64,000 nucleotides of DNA from Pikeienuella piscinae (GTDB lineage Bacteria > Pseudomonadota > Alphaproteobacteria > Rhodobacterales > Rhodobacteraceae). The stretch spans positions 1,612,001-1,676,000 of the forward strand of contig NZ_CP049056.1 in NCBI RefSeq assembly GCF_011044155.1, in the 5' to 3' direction. Position numbers and translations under genes: made by a program. The notes under the pieces were generated by a model. The model ran no database searches. It was given only the letters and a program-made list of their open reading frames with translations, and was not told the origin of the DNA. This document shows positions 26,429 to 35,790 of this stretch, piece by piece; position 1 is the first letter of the stretch, and the number at the start of each line of letters is the position of its first letter.

Positions 26429-27538
26429 CTATTGCAGCACGAACTCGGCGTGCAACGCGCCGGCGGCCTTCACGGCGCTCAGAATGTCGATCATCTGGCG
26501 CGTTGAGACGCCGAGCGCGTTAAGCCCCTCGACCAGGTTGGCGAGCGAGATCGATTCCGGCACGATCGCCATGCGATCGACCTGCTCCTCGATGCCGACC
26601 TCGGTGCGAGGAACCACCACCGTCTCGCCGTCGCCGAACGGGCTCGGCTGCGAGACGACAGGCGTCTCACGCACCCGGAGCGTCAGATCCCCCTGAGCGA
26701 TGGCGACGCGGCTGATGCGCACGTCATCGCCAAGAACGATGGTGCCGGAGCGCTGGTCGATCACCACGCGGGCCTTCTGCTCCTTGTCGATGCGGATATT
26801 CTCGATCCGCGCGATGGTTTGCGCCGCGCCCGCAACCGCGACCTGCGAGGAGTCGATCAGCACGGTGCCGGAATCCTGCATCCGCGCCACATTGGCGCCG
26901 AGCTTGCGATTGATGCTCCGCGCGATGCGCGAGGCGGTGGTGAAATCCGGGTCGCGCAGTGCGAGGCGCAGGTCGTTCAACGCCTCCATCTCGAAATCGA
27001 TCTCCAGTTCGACCCGCGCGCCATCGGGGATCACCCCGCCGGTTGGCACGCCGCGCGTGATCGAGGCGGCGTCGCCCTCGACGGTGACGCCGCCGGCCAG
27101 CACCGGCCCCTGAGCGACAGCGTAGATCCTGCCGTCGGCGGCGTTGAGCGGCGTCATGATCAGCGTGCCGCCCCTGAGCGACTCCGCGTCGCCGATGGCG
27201 GAGACGGAAACGTCGATCCGGCGTCCCGCGCGGGCGAAGGCCGGCAGTTCCGCCGTCACCAGCACCGCCGCCACGTTCTTCGGCCGGATCTGCTCGCCAT
27301 TGATGTTGATGCCGAGCCGCTCGAGGAGGTTCGCCAGCGCCTCTTCCGTGAAGGGCGAGTTCCGGATGCCGTCGCCGGTACCCGGCAGGCCGACGACCAG
27401 CCCGTAACCCACCAGATCGTTGCCGCGCACGCCATCGAACTCCACCAGATCCTTGATCCGTACATCGGCGTTCGCGGCCTGCGCCGCCAGCATCAGTGCG
27501 GACAAGCCGGTGAGAATCGCGCGCACAAAGCCGCTCAC
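26429..27538 (-). CDS. flgI: flagellar P-ring protein FlgI
   Basis: A 369-residue periplasmic protein forming the P ring around the flagellar rod in the peptidoglycan layer. A signal peptide (AILTGLSALMLAAQAANA) precedes the family start VRIKDLVEFDGVRGNDLVGYG, with GLPGTGDGIRNSPFT close behind. Downstream are PKNVAAVLVTAELPAFAR and the C-terminal NLVEGLNALGVSTRQMIDIL. The start codon is GTG, overlapping the flgL stop (GTGA), so translation is probably coupled. It is the last gene of the flgE-flgK-flgL-flgI run. flgH and flgA are not present here. Confidence 0.96.
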   Translation of the reverse strand: MSGFVRAILTGLSALMLAAQAANADVRIKDLVEFDGVRGNDLVGYGLVVGLPGTGDGIRNSPFTEEALANLLERLGININGEQIRPKNVAAVLVTAELPAFARAGRRIDVSVSAIGDAESLRGGTLIMTPLNAADGRIYAVAQGPVLAGGVTVEGDAASITRGVPTGGVIPDGARVELEIDFEMEALNDLRLALRDPDFTTASRIARSINRKLGANVARMQDSGTVLIDSSQVAVAGAAQTIARIENIRIDKEQKARVVIDQRSGTIVLGDDVRISRVAIAQGDLTLRVRETPVVSQPSPFGDGETVVVPRTEVGIEEQVDRMAIVPESISLANLVEGLNALGVSTRQMIDILSAVKAAGALHAEFVLQ

Positions 27539-28542
27539 AGGAAGTTCGTCAGATTGAGCGACGAGAGCCGCGCCGTGACCGACAGGATCGTCTCGAGCTG
27601 CGTCTCCAGCGAGGTGAAGGCGACCGCCGCCTCGAACGGATCCTTGGCGATGACCGCGTTGCGCGACTCCTGCAGAAAGGTCCGCTCCGAGGATATGCGG
27701 ATCTTGGCGGTTTCGAGCCGCGCCTCCGCGATGCCGATCTCGCCCCTCAGGCTGACCACCTCGTCGATCGCAGAGAGACCGCGCTGCGCCGCCTCGCCCA
27801 TCACGATCATCCGGTTCTCGTTCGTCGCGCCCGGGTATCCGCCCTCCACGCCGATCACGCCGAGCGCGAGCGCGGTCAGCGCCTGGACGATCTCCTCCCG
27901 GTCGGCCCGTAGCGCGAAATCGACGCGCTGGCCGGTTTCGACCTCGGCCGCGGCGGCGTCGGTGAGCGAGCCGAGATAACCCGTCGCGGCGAAACCGGCA
28001 GGGTCGCTGAAATAGTCGTCGACCGCGGCGATCGCGCCGGCCGCGTCGGTCGCCGGGGCCACGCGGGCGGCGATCTGAGCCAGAATTTCATCCCCCGGCG
28101 CCAGCGCCGCGCCATCGGTCGCGGCGCCGGAAAACAGCATCCTGTCGCCGAATCTCGTGTTGAGGGCGGACACGGCCTCTTCGAATGCGCCGCGCGCGGC
28201 CCCAGCCTCCTGCTCGGCCGAGGCCACATCGCCGATAGAGACCGCCGCCGCCAGACGCACGCCGACCGTGCCGGTGGCGTTCTGCAGCCGCTCCAGCGCG
28301 GTCTGCGTCGCCCCGATACGCCCGATCGCGACATCGATCGAGATCGCGCGCTCCGCGTTCAGCGCCAGTTCGCGCTCCAGCGCATAGAGCTTGATCGGAT
28401 CGCCACCCGAAGCCTCGATGACATCGGCCTTCCGGCCGGTGGTCACCTCCTCGGAGGCGCGGGCGAAATCGGTCTGGACCTGCGCCAGAAGCCGCGCGCT
28501 TCTCAAATTCGACATCAGGTCGGGCGTTCCGGTGGCGTACAT
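27535..28542 (-). CDS. flgL: flagellar hook-filament junction protein FlgL
   Basis: A 335-residue flagellin-like hook-associated protein 3. It begins with the coiled N-terminal helix (NLRSARLLAQVQTDFARASEEVTTGRKAD, split at conserved positions) and ends with a flagellin-like C-terminal helix (AVAFTSLETQLETILSVTARL). The middle (ALNTRFGDRMLFSGAATDG) is typical. It joins FlgK to the flagellin filament. It is between flgK (26-base gap) and flgI (4-base overlap). Flagellin genes are absent from this window. Confidence 0.92.
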   Translation of the reverse strand: MYATGTPDLMSNLRSARLLAQVQTDFARASEEVTTGRKADVIEASGGDPIKLYALERELALNAERAISIDVAIGRIGATQTALERLQNATGTVGVRLAAAVSIGDVASAEQEAGAARGAFEEAVSALNTRFGDRMLFSGAATDGAALAPGDEILAQIAARVAPATDAAGAIAAVDDYFSDPAGFAATGYLGSLTDAAAAEVETGQRVDFALRADREEIVQALTALALGVIGVEGGYPGATNENRMIVMGEAAQRGLSAIDEVVSLRGEIGIAEARLETAKIRISSERTFLQESRNAVIAKDPFEAAVAFTSLETQLETILSVTARLSSLNLTNFL

Positions 28543-28568
28543 GGGCGGCGCTCCTTGCTGGAGGAAGG

Positions 28569-30023
28569 TCAGAGATTGATCAGGCGTGCGAGAAGCTCAT
28601 CGACGACCGAGATCACCCGCGCATTGGCCGCGAACGCCTGCTCGACCACCAGAAGCCGCGCCAGTTCCTGATCGGTATCGACCCCGGTTCGCGCGAGCTG
28701 GGCGTCGGAGAATTCGTCCGCCCGACCGCGCTGATAGACGGCCTCGCTTTCGGCGGAGGCGGCGCGCGTGAGCAACTGCGCGCTGATCTCGGCGGCGAAA
28801 CCGGCGGCGCTGCGCGAGCCGCTGAGCCCGGAACCCGACGGCGCCGCCACCTGAGCGACCAGCGCGTCCTGCAGGCCGCGCAGGACCGCCGACGCGCCGA
28901 CGTCGCCCTCGGTCGCCGCGCCGATCCCGTCGCGGAGCCGAAAGAGCTCCCCGCCCCGATCGGGGTCGACCGCCGGATTGACGTCAAGACGCAGGGCTAC
29001 ACCGATCAGGTCGGCGGGGTCGTAGGCCGCGCCGCCATCGGTGAAGAGCCCCGCGTCGCCCGGCGCCAGCGTCGGATCGGCCGCCAGCCCCTGCGTCCGC
29101 TGGATCAGGTCGGCGGCCAGATCGTCCAACCCTGCGGCGATGCCCGGAATGATCCGGTCGCGCAGCTCGAACGCCGCGCTGAGCGTGCCGCCATCCATCA
29201 AGCCGGTTCCGTCGCCCTCGCCGATGCGCACCGGCAGGCCGTTGACGACCAGCCCGGAGACGCCGCCATTCGCGATGGTTCGGTCCGGCGTGACCAGCAC
29301 CGTGGTCTGGAAGCTGAGTTCGAAAATCTTGCCGTCGAGCAGTTGCGCGCCGTTCCGCGCGAAAAGCGCGATGGCGCCGTTATCGCGTTGCACGACCTTC
29401 AGCGGCACCATGTCGGAAATGGTGCGGACCAGCCCGTCGCGCCGGTCTTCCAGCGTCGAGATGTCCCCACCGGCGACCACGCGTGAGCGGATCTCCTGGT
29501 TCAGCGCCTCGATCCGCCTGATTGCATCGTTGATCGCCGCCACCTGCCGGGCGATCGAGGCGTCGGCGTCGGTCCTGAGCGCCATCGTCTCGCCGGCGGT
29601 CTCGTTGATCTTTCCGGCGTATTCATCCGCGGCGACGAACGCGGCGGAGATCAGCTGGGCGCTCTCCGGCGTGTTGGCGGCGGCCGCGAACGCGGCGTCG
29701 AGCGCGTCGGCGGCGGTCGCCAGCGCGCCCTCGGCGCCCGGCTCGCCGATCGCGGCGGCGATCCGCGTCAGCGCGTCGGCGCGGCTGCCGGCGTCTCCGG
29801 CGACGGCTCCGGCAAGCCTGAGCGCGTCCGTGATCGCCGGCGCGATGGCGCGGGTCACGCCCTCCACCCGGACTCCGCCGATGGCGGAGGCGGAAACCGC
29901 GACATCGCGGCGCGCATAGTCTTCGCTCAGCGCGTTCGAGACATTGTTCGAGATCACCTCGGTCTGCGCGGTCGTCGCGCGCAGACCGGTCACCGCGTTC
30001 GAGAGAGCCAAAGAGAGGGTCAT
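28569..30023 (-). CDS. flgK: flagellar hook-associated protein FlgK
   Basis: A 484-residue secreted hook-cap junction protein. The N-terminal rod-type motif LSNAVTGLRATTAQTEVISN and NNVSNALSEDYARRDV match the family. AALDAAFAAAANTPESAQLI lies in the helical part, and the C-terminus has the FlgK signature EELARLLVVEQAFAANARVI (first residue approximate) followed by VVDELLARLINL. Length is within the usual range for alphaproteobacteria. It follows flgE by 52 bases in the same direction and precedes flgL, the standard order. Confidence 0.95.
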   Translation of the reverse strand: MTLSLALSNAVTGLRATTAQTEVISNNVSNALSEDYARRDVAVSASAIGGVRVEGVTRAIAPAITDALRLAGAVAGDAGSRADALTRIAAAIGEPGAEGALATAADALDAAFAAAANTPESAQLISAAFVAADEYAGKINETAGETMALRTDADASIARQVAAINDAIRRIEALNQEIRSRVVAGGDISTLEDRRDGLVRTISDMVPLKVVQRDNGAIALFARNGAQLLDGKIFELSFQTTVLVTPDRTIANGGVSGLVVNGLPVRIGEGDGTGLMDGGTLSAAFELRDRIIPGIAAGLDDLAADLIQRTQGLAADPTLAPGDAGLFTDGGAAYDPADLIGVALRLDVNPAVDPDRGGELFRLRDGIGAATEGDVGASAVLRGLQDALVAQVAAPSGSGLSGSRSAAGFAAEISAQLLTRAASAESEAVYQRGRADEFSDAQLARTGVDTDQELARLLVVEQAFAANARVISVVDELLARLINL

Positions 30024-30075
30024 CGTTCCAGCTTCCCTTGTTCAGACCGCCGCGCTCATCCGCCGCCGGCGCGCC

Positions 30076-31386
30076 TCATCGCTTGATGTTCGTTGTTTCC
30101 TGCAACATCTCGTCCACAGTGCGGATCACCGTGGCGTTGGAGGAATAAGCGCGCTGCGTGGTGATTAGCGATGTCAGCTCCGCCGCGATGTCGGAGGCGG
30201 AGCCTTCCTGCGCGAAGCTCACCACCGAGCCGGTCGGCCCGTCGCCAGCGTCCCAGAGATACATCGCACCGCTTTCCAGCGAAGCGATGAAAGACTGCCC
30301 GTCAGCCGCCTTCAGCCCGTTGAGATTGGGGAAATCGGCCAGCGGAATCTGGTAGAGCGTTCGCGTGAATCCACCCTCGAACACGCCCTGGACGAGCCCG
30401 TTCTCATCTACGCTGACATCCGTGAGCACGCCGACGGGCGAGCCATTCTTGCTCACCCCGGTCGGCCCGAACGCGGTCGCCAATTGGGTGAGACCAGCGT
30501 TATCTCCCGGCGTCCCGATATCGAGATCGATCGGGCCTCCGCCGGTGCTGAAGGTGAAGATGCCGGTCGCCGCGTCATAGGCGCCGCCGGCCGCCCCCGT
30601 CACCGTGGCGATGGACCCGCCCGCAGCGGCGGTGGTGTCGAAGCCGACGACGAAGCTCGCCACAGGGTTGGACGCCGGATCGGTTTGCGAATCACTGATC
30701 TCCACCGTCCATTCGTTGGAGGCGCCCGCTGCGGGAATCGTCGGCGTGAAGGTGAGGTCGAGCGACTGCGACGCGCTCAGATTGTCGAAATACTCGATCG
30801 TGAGCGGAATTGGATCGCCGCTCGCCCCGGCCTGCGCCTCCGCCGCCGGGAGGTTGACGCCGAGGCCGATCTCAGTCGTCGGCGAGCCGAAGAGCGCACC
30901 GGTGTTGATCTGCACCGGCGACAGCGCGCTGGTCGAATCGCGCGGGAAACTCGGCACCGCTCCGTCGCGGTTCGCCGGCCAGCCGAGCAACGCGAACCCC
31001 GAGGCGGTGGTCATGAAGCCGTTCTCGTCCACCCGGAAAGAGCCGGTGGAGACGAACCGCGTCGGTGTCGCGCCATCGGGATTGTCGAGCGACGATATCG
31101 TCGTCACGGGTATCAGGCCGCGGCCGCCGATCGCAATGTCGGTGGCGTTGTCGGTGGAGATCAGCCCACCCTTCTCGTCCACCAGGCGAAACGAGGTCGA
31201 GGTGACGCCGCCAGCGGCGTATTTGCCGGCGCCCGATTCGGAGATGACGAGCGAAGCGAACTCGGTTCCGGCCCGCTTGTATCCGGCGGTCTGCGAATTC
31301 GCGATATTGTCGGAGATCGTGCCAAGCTTGCTCGCGTTGACATTGAGTCCCGCCACGCCGGCGTTCAGTGAGGATGAAAGCGTCAT
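30076..31386 (-). CDS. flgE: flagellar hook protein FlgE
   Basis: A 436-residue hook subunit. The N-terminal LNAGVAGLNVNASKLGTISD and NIANSQTAGYKRAGTEFASL show the rod/hook signature ANSxTxGYK. Central domains form the hook surface. The C-terminal block SDIAAELTSLITTQRAYSSN and ATVIRTVDEMLQETTNIKR is the conserved helix that forms the inner tube. It is exported without a cleaved signal peptide. A 166-base spacer separates it from motB upstream and contains an inverted repeat, so it may have its own promoter. Confidence 0.96.
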   Translation of the reverse strand: MTLSSSLNAGVAGLNVNASKLGTISDNIANSQTAGYKRAGTEFASLVISESGAGKYAAGGVTSTSFRLVDEKGGLISTDNATDIAIGGRGLIPVTTISSLDNPDGATPTRFVSTGSFRVDENGFMTTASGFALLGWPANRDGAVPSFPRDSTSALSPVQINTGALFGSPTTEIGLGVNLPAAEAQAGASGDPIPLTIEYFDNLSASQSLDLTFTPTIPAAGASNEWTVEISDSQTDPASNPVASFVVGFDTTAAAGGSIATVTGAAGGAYDAATGIFTFSTGGGPIDLDIGTPGDNAGLTQLATAFGPTGVSKNGSPVGVLTDVSVDENGLVQGVFEGGFTRTLYQIPLADFPNLNGLKAADGQSFIASLESGAMYLWDAGDGPTGSVVSFAQEGSASDIAAELTSLITTQRAYSSNATVIRTVDEMLQETTNIKR

Positions 31387-31529
31387 CGCCGTTCCTTCTT
31401 CGGTGAAGCGCCATGATGGCGCGCCGCGCTATCCGCCCATACGCGCCGTTCGGGCGCGGAGTGGGCCGGGGCCTTGCTGACCTCATCCGACTTTGCGCCC
31501 GGATTTCTTTCGCTCGCGTAAAGTGTTGC

Positions 31530-31542
31530 GTTCAATTTGAAC
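31530..31542. promoter_or_regulatory. inverted repeat between motB and flgE
   Basis: GTTCAA-T-TTGAAC is a perfect 6-bp inverted repeat with a one-base spacer, in the only AT-rich patch of the motB-flgE gap. It may be a regulator site for flgE, whose start is about 144 bases downstream on the minus strand. Evidence is symmetry and position only. Confidence 0.25.
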
Positions 31543-31552
31543 GAATTGCGCG

Positions 31553-32410
31553 CTACCTGTCGGAGCGCAGAAGCGTCACCGTCACCCGGCGGTTTCGCGG
31601 GTCGAGCGGTGCGTTCGGCAGCGCCAGGTCGCGATCCGCCTCGCCGGTGATCCGCAGGAACCGCGCCGGCTCCACCTCCGCCGCCAGCAGCGCGCGCCGC
31701 GCCGAATCGGCGCGTGCGGAGGAAAGCCGCCAGTTGTCGTTGGCGGCGTCGGGGCCGGCGTCCGCAAACGGGGCGGCGTCGGTATGGCCGCTGATCGTGA
31801 TGGCGTTCGAGACCAACCCGATCACGTCGCCGATCATCGCGAGAATCGCCCGCATCCGCGCCGTCGGCAGGTCGGAGCCGCTGGCGAAGAGCGGCCTCCC
31901 CTCCTTGGCGAAAATATCGATCACCAGCCCCTCGTCGGTCACGCGCGTGACGATATGGCTGAGCAGATCGTCCGCGACCTCGCTTTCGCCGGACTTGCCA
32001 AGAAGAAGCGATTCGAGCTCCGCCAGCGGTTTCTCGGCCTCGGCCGGCGCGCCGCCGGATTTCGTCTCGCGGCCCTTGTCGACGGGAACGACGCCCACCG
32101 CGCCGCCAAGCCCGTCCCGCGCCAGCGTATCCTTCGCGAGCATTGTATCGCCCTCCAGCACCCCGTCGCCGCCGCCGGAGATCGGGGAGATCGGGATGCT
32201 CGGGGTGAAATAGTCGGCGATGCCCTTGCGCTGGCTCTCCGTCGTCGCGTTGAGCAGCCACATCAACAGGAAGAACGCCATCATCGCGGTCACGAAATCG
32301 GCATAGGCGACCTTCCACGCCCCGCCGTGATGACCGTCGGCCGCGACAACCTTCTTGCGCTTGATGATCGGCCGCGCCTCTTTCGTACCGTCCGCCATCG
32401 CGTCCTCCAT
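31553..32410 (-). CDS. motB: flagellar stator protein MotB
   Basis: A 285-residue stator subunit that anchors the proton channel to peptidoglycan. The single N-terminal membrane helix WKVAYADFVTAMMAFFLLMW carries the proton-carrying Asp38. A linker of ~90 residues leads to the OmpA-like peptidoglycan-binding domain (LVIDIFAKEGRPLFASGSDL, ITISGHTDAAPF, NWRLSSARADSARRAL). The ATG at 32410 has AAGGA 7 bases upstream. The gene is divergent from fliM, with a 134-base spacer. motA is not in the window. Confidence 0.95.
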   Translation of the reverse strand: MEDAMADGTKEARPIIKRKKVVAADGHHGGAWKVAYADFVTAMMAFFLLMWLLNATTESQRKGIADYFTPSIPISPISGGGDGVLEGDTMLAKDTLARDGLGGAVGVVPVDKGRETKSGGAPAEAEKPLAELESLLLGKSGESEVADDLLSHIVTRVTDEGLVIDIFAKEGRPLFASGSDLPTARMRAILAMIGDVIGLVSNAITISGHTDAAPFADAGPDAANDNWRLSSARADSARRALLAAEVEPARFLRITGEADRDLALPNAPLDPRNRRVTVTLLRSDR

Positions 32411-32544
32411 CGCCGTTCCTTCGTCTTATGGCCGGTTCACGCCTAAGAAAGGGTTTCGGTGGGACGCGGGCGGGCGCGGTTAAAGGAATGGCAATAAGCG
32501 GCGGCGATAGATCGCCCTGAACACGGCGACGGGAGCGGAACGAG

Positions 32545-33525
32545 ATGCGCGGAGTTTCCCATGCAACCCTCAGACGGAAGATCGAGGAGGCGCGCGTCAG
32601 CCACCCGCCGCTTCGCGATCCGGAATTCGTCGGCGACCTTTTCGCGCGGCTGCTGGAGGAACGCCTGCGCGTCGCTTTTCGCAGCCCCGTCGCAGCCAGC
32701 GTCGGTGCGGCCCGGATGGCGAAACTCTCGGACGCGCTGAGAGAGGCCGAAAACCCGGCGCTTTACGGCGTGGCGGAGACTCCGGCCGGTCAACTGGGCG
32801 GCGTCCTGACGCTGACCGCGCCGCTCGTTCACGAATCGATAGAGGCGATGACCGGCGCGCACGGAGCCGAAGCAGCGCCTGACCGCATGCCGACCGCGAT
32901 CGACGAGGCGCTTGTCGCCGGCTTCGCGGAGGATGTGATCGATTGTTTCGAGCACGCGGTGATCTCCGGGCCGCGGCCCGGGCGCGGCGTCGCCATGGGC
33001 TTCGCCCGGTTCACGCGCAAGGCCTCCGCGCTGGCGGAAGCGCCCGACGCGATCGATACGCTGGCGTTCCGGCTTTCGCTGAGCATCGGCGACGGCGGGC
33101 CCGCGCCGCTCTCCTTCATCGTTCCGCTCGGCGTACTCGACATGTATCGGGCGGCGGAAAAGGCGGAAAGCGCGAAACGGCCGCTGATCGCCGGGCCCTC
33201 GGCGCCGGAGGCGATCTGGACGTCGACCATGCTCGCCGCGGTGCAGATGGCGGAGTTCCGGCTTATCGCCGTCCTCAATGAAATGACCCTGACGGTGAGC
33301 GAGATCGGCGAACTGGTTCCCGGCTCGATCATCCCGCTGCCGGTCGAACAACGCATGGAGGTCGGCCTCCGGCTCGATACGCGCAAGGGCGTCGCCGGCG
33401 CGCCCGAGATCGCCGCCGGCGCGCTCGGCGTCGCAGGCGGACGGCGCGCGGTGAAGATCGGCACACCGCCGGAGCACGCCTTCATCGAAAACCTGCGGCC
33501 CTATGCGACCGCGCCTGCCAGCTGA
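32545..33525 (+). CDS. fliM: flagellar motor switch protein FliM
   Basis: A 326-residue switch protein. The middle CheC-like domain contains VDRMPTAIDEALVAGFAED-type sequence (residues ~110-135) and FRLSLSIGDGGPAPLSFIVP. The C-terminal SpoA domain has VQMAEFRLIAVLNEMTLTVS and GELVPGSIIPLPVEQRMEVG. The N-terminal LRRKIEEARV region is where CheY-P would bind, but the usual LSQxEIDxLL motif is not obvious. FliM transmits chemotaxis input to FliG and FliN. It is separated from the other switch genes by 6 kb and is divergent from motB. Confidence 0.88.
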   Translation: MRGVSHATLRRKIEEARVSHPPLRDPEFVGDLFARLLEERLRVAFRSPVAASVGAARMAKLSDALREAENPALYGVAETPAGQLGGVLTLTAPLVHESIEAMTGAHGAEAAPDRMPTAIDEALVAGFAEDVIDCFEHAVISGPRPGRGVAMGFARFTRKASALAEAPDAIDTLAFRLSLSIGDGGPAPLSFIVPLGVLDMYRAAEKAESAKRPLIAGPSAPEAIWTSTMLAAVQMAEFRLIAVLNEMTLTVSEIGELVPGSIIPLPVEQRMEVGLRLDTRKGVAGAPEIAAGALGVAGGRRAVKIGTPPEHAFIENLRPYATAPAS

Positions 33526-33541
33526 GCCGCCGCCGCGAGAC

Positions 33542-33570
33542 TTGCGCCCCGGCGCGCCTTCACCTATAGC
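33542..33570 (+). promoter_or_regulatory. candidate sigma-70 promoter for rpmI-rplT
   Basis: TTGCGC and TATAGC hexamers with exactly 17 bases between them lie 79 bases before the rpmI start, just after the fliM stop. This would leave a leader of about 70 bases, where ribosomal-protein autoregulation could act. Hexamers match the consensus at only seven of twelve positions. Confidence 0.4.
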
Positions 33571-33648
33571 CCCATCCTTCGAGCGGAACCGCCGGCGAAA
33601 GGGCTGCCGAGGGGTTCCTGAACGCTCTTCACCAGAGAGGAGACCGAA

Positions 33649-33846
33649 ATGCCCAAGATGAAGACCAAGTCGAGCGTCAAGAAACGCTTCAGGCTCACGG
33701 CCAGCGGCCTCGTCCGCGGCCAGCAGGCGGGCAAACGCCACGGGATGATCAAGCGGACGAACAAGTTCCTCCGCAATGCGCGCGGAACGACGATCCTGTC
33801 GGAGCCGGATGCGAAGATCGTCAAGAAAATGATGCCCTACGGCTGA
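33649..33846 (+). CDS. rpmI: 50S ribosomal protein L35
   Basis: A 65-residue basic ribosomal protein. The sequence [19 protein letters not shown] and [19 protein letters not shown] is canonical, and the length is standard. The AGAGAGGAGACC ribosome binding site is strong. It is followed 17 bases later by rplT, the usual pair in the infC-rpmI-rplT operon. infC is not upstream here, where fliM lies instead. Confidence 0.99.
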   Translation: MPKMKTKSSVKKRFRLTASGLVRGQQAGKRHGMIKRTNKFLRNARGTTILSEPDAKIVKKMMPYG

Positions 33847-33863
33847 CACGGGAGCGCTGAGAC

Positions 33864-34226
33864 ATGTCACGAGTAAAACGCGGCGTCACCACGCACGCCC
33901 GCCACGCCAAGATCCGCAAGGCCGCCGCCGGTTATTACGGTCGGCGCAGCAACGTCATCCGCGTCGCCAAGCAGGCGGTGGACAAGGCGCAGGAATACGC
34001 GACGCGCGACCGCAAGGTCCGCAAGCGGAACTTCCGCGCGCTCTGGATCCAGCGGATCAACGCCGCCGTCCGCGCGCATGACGACAGCTTGACCTATTCG
34101 CGCTTCATCAACGGCCTCGCGATCGCGGGGATCGAGGTGGACCGCAAGGTGCTTGCCGATCTCGCGGTGCACGAGCCGGCGGCGTTCAACACCATCGTCG
34201 ATCAGGCGAAGGCCGCGCTGGCCTGA
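33864..34226 (+). CDS. rplT: 50S ribosomal protein L20
   Basis: A 120-residue ribosomal assembly protein that binds 23S rRNA and often represses its own operon. The start [20 protein letters not shown], the [19 protein letters not shown] helix and [20 protein letters not shown] are family-defining, and the length is standard. It is co-transcribed with rpmI and ends before a strong intrinsic terminator, so pheS is on a separate transcript here. Confidence 0.99.
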   Translation: MSRVKRGVTTHARHAKIRKAAAGYYGRRSNVIRVAKQAVDKAQEYATRDRKVRKRNFRALWIQRINAAVRAHDDSLTYSRFINGLAIAGIEVDRKVLADLAVHEPAAFNTIVDQAKAALA

Positions 34227-34250
34227 CGTCTTTCGGAATCGCAGACAGGG

Positions 34251-34288
34251 CGCCCGCGACGGAACTCCGTCGCGGGCGTTTTCTTTTC
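34251..34288 (+). terminator. intrinsic terminator of rpmI-rplT
   Basis: A perfect 13-bp stem (CGCCCGCGACGGA at 34251-34263 and its complement at 34266-34278) is followed by TTTTCTTTT. This is a textbook rho-independent terminator 24 bases after the rplT stop. Confidence 0.93.
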
Positions 34289-34339
34289 CGGCGCGGCGGA
34301 TAGGGTCAGGCGCAAACGATTCGGAAAAGGAGCCCCAAC

Positions 34340-35782
34340 ATGGCCTATGAAACAATCGAGATGCTGATCGACGGCGCCTGGCGGGGAAAGGATGGCGGCG
34401 ACGGCGGCGGCGAAGACATCATCAACCCGGCGACCGGCGAAGTTCTCGGCGTCTGCCCGCACGCCTCCGCCGCCGAACTCGACATGGCGCTGGCGGCGGC
34501 CGAAAAAGGCTTCGAGATCTGGCGCAACACCAGCCCTCTCGCGCGGCAGAAGGTGATGGAGGGCGCGGCGCGCATCCTCGAGGACCGGATCGACGCGGTC
34601 GCCGAGACGCTGACCCGCGAACAGGGCAAACCCTTCGGCGAATCGAAGTTGGAGGTCGGCTTCGTTATCGACATGTTCCGCTGGTATGGGGAGGAGGGAA
34701 AGCGCGTCTACGGACGCATCGTTCCCAGTCGCGTCCCCGGCGCGCGGCAGATGGTGGTGAGGGAGCCCGTGGGCCCGGTGGCCGCATTCGTCGCCTGGAA
34801 CTTCCCCGGCACCAATGTCATCCGCAAGATTTCCGGGGCGCTCGGCGCCGGCTGTTCGATCATCATCAAGCCCTCAGAGGAAACCCCCGGGACCGCCGTC
34901 GCCATCGCCCGCGCGCTGCAGGACGCGGGCCTGCCTGACGGCGTTCTCAACATGGTGTTCGGCGTTCCCGACACGGTCTCCCGGCATCTTCTGGCGTCCC
35001 CGGTCTGCAAGAAACTCTCCTTCACCGGCTCCGTTCCGGTCGGCAAACACCTGCAAAAGCTCGCCGCCGACACGCTGAAGCGCTGCACGATGGAACTCGG
35101 CGGCCACGCGCCGGTCGTGGTTTTCGACGACGCCGACGTGGAGAAGGCCGTGAAGACCATGGGCGGCTTCAAGTTCCGCAACGCCGGGCAGGTTTGCATC
35201 TCGCCGACCCGCTTCTTCGTGCAGGAGAAGGTCTATCCGCATTTCGTCGAAGGTCTGACCGAAGTCGCCAAATCACTGAAGGTCGGCAACGGCATGGACA
35301 AGGGCGTCGAGATGGGTCCGCTGATCGCCGAACGCCGGATCGAGGTGATGGAGACCTTCCTCAACGACGCGCGCGAGCACGGCGCCAGGATCACCACCGG
35401 CGCCGAACGGATCGGCAATGTCGGCTCCTTCTTCGCACCGACCGTGCTTTCCGATGTGCCGGACGACGCGATGATCATGAACGAGGAGCCTTTCGGCCCG
35501 CTCGCCCCGGTCGCTCCCTTCAAGGGGATCGACGACGTGCTGGAGCGCGCGAACGCCCTGTCCTTCGGCCTCGCCTCCTATGTCTGGACCTCGAACGGAG
35601 CGACGGCGCGGGCGATGTCGGACGGGCTGAATTCCGGCATGGTCGGCGTCAACAACCCGGCCGTCTCCACCCCCGAAACCCCGTTCGGCGGCGTCAACGA
35701 GAGCGGCTACGGCTCCGAGGGCGGAATCGAGGGGCTCGAAGCCTATCAGCGGGTGAAGTTCGTCACCGAAGTCGGCGTCTGA
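34340..35782 (+). CDS. NAD-dependent aldehyde dehydrogenase (succinate-semialdehyde dehydrogenase-like)
   Basis: A 480-residue ALDH-superfamily enzyme oxidising an aldehyde to an acid. Visible are INPATGEVLG, the AFVAWNFPGTNVIRKISGAL block, the cofactor loop LSFTGSVPVGKHL, the catalytic Glu in TMELGGHAPVVVFDDAD, the nucleophilic Cys in NAGQVCISPTRFFV, and NEEPFGPLAPV. The pattern resembles SSADH / ALDH5-type enzymes, though substrate choice is not certain. The gene is bounded by the rplT terminator and a hairpin before pheS, so it is its own unit inserted in a normally translational gene block. Confidence 0.92.
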   Translation: MAYETIEMLIDGAWRGKDGGDGGGEDIINPATGEVLGVCPHASAAELDMALAAAEKGFEIWRNTSPLARQKVMEGAARILEDRIDAVAETLTREQGKPFGESKLEVGFVIDMFRWYGEEGKRVYGRIVPSRVPGARQMVVREPVGPVAAFVAWNFPGTNVIRKISGALGAGCSIIIKPSEETPGTAVAIARALQDAGLPDGVLNMVFGVPDTVSRHLLASPVCKKLSFTGSVPVGKHLQKLAADTLKRCTMELGGHAPVVVFDDADVEKAVKTMGGFKFRNAGQVCISPTRFFVQEKVYPHFVEGLTEVAKSLKVGNGMDKGVEMGPLIAERRIEVMETFLNDAREHGARITTGAERIGNVGSFFAPTVLSDVPDDAMIMNEEPFGPLAPVAPFKGIDDVLERANALSFGLASYVWTSNGATARAMSDGLNSGMVGVNNPAVSTPETPFGGVNESGYGSEGGIEGLEAYQRVKFVTEVGV

Positions 35783-35790
35783 CGCCTTGC

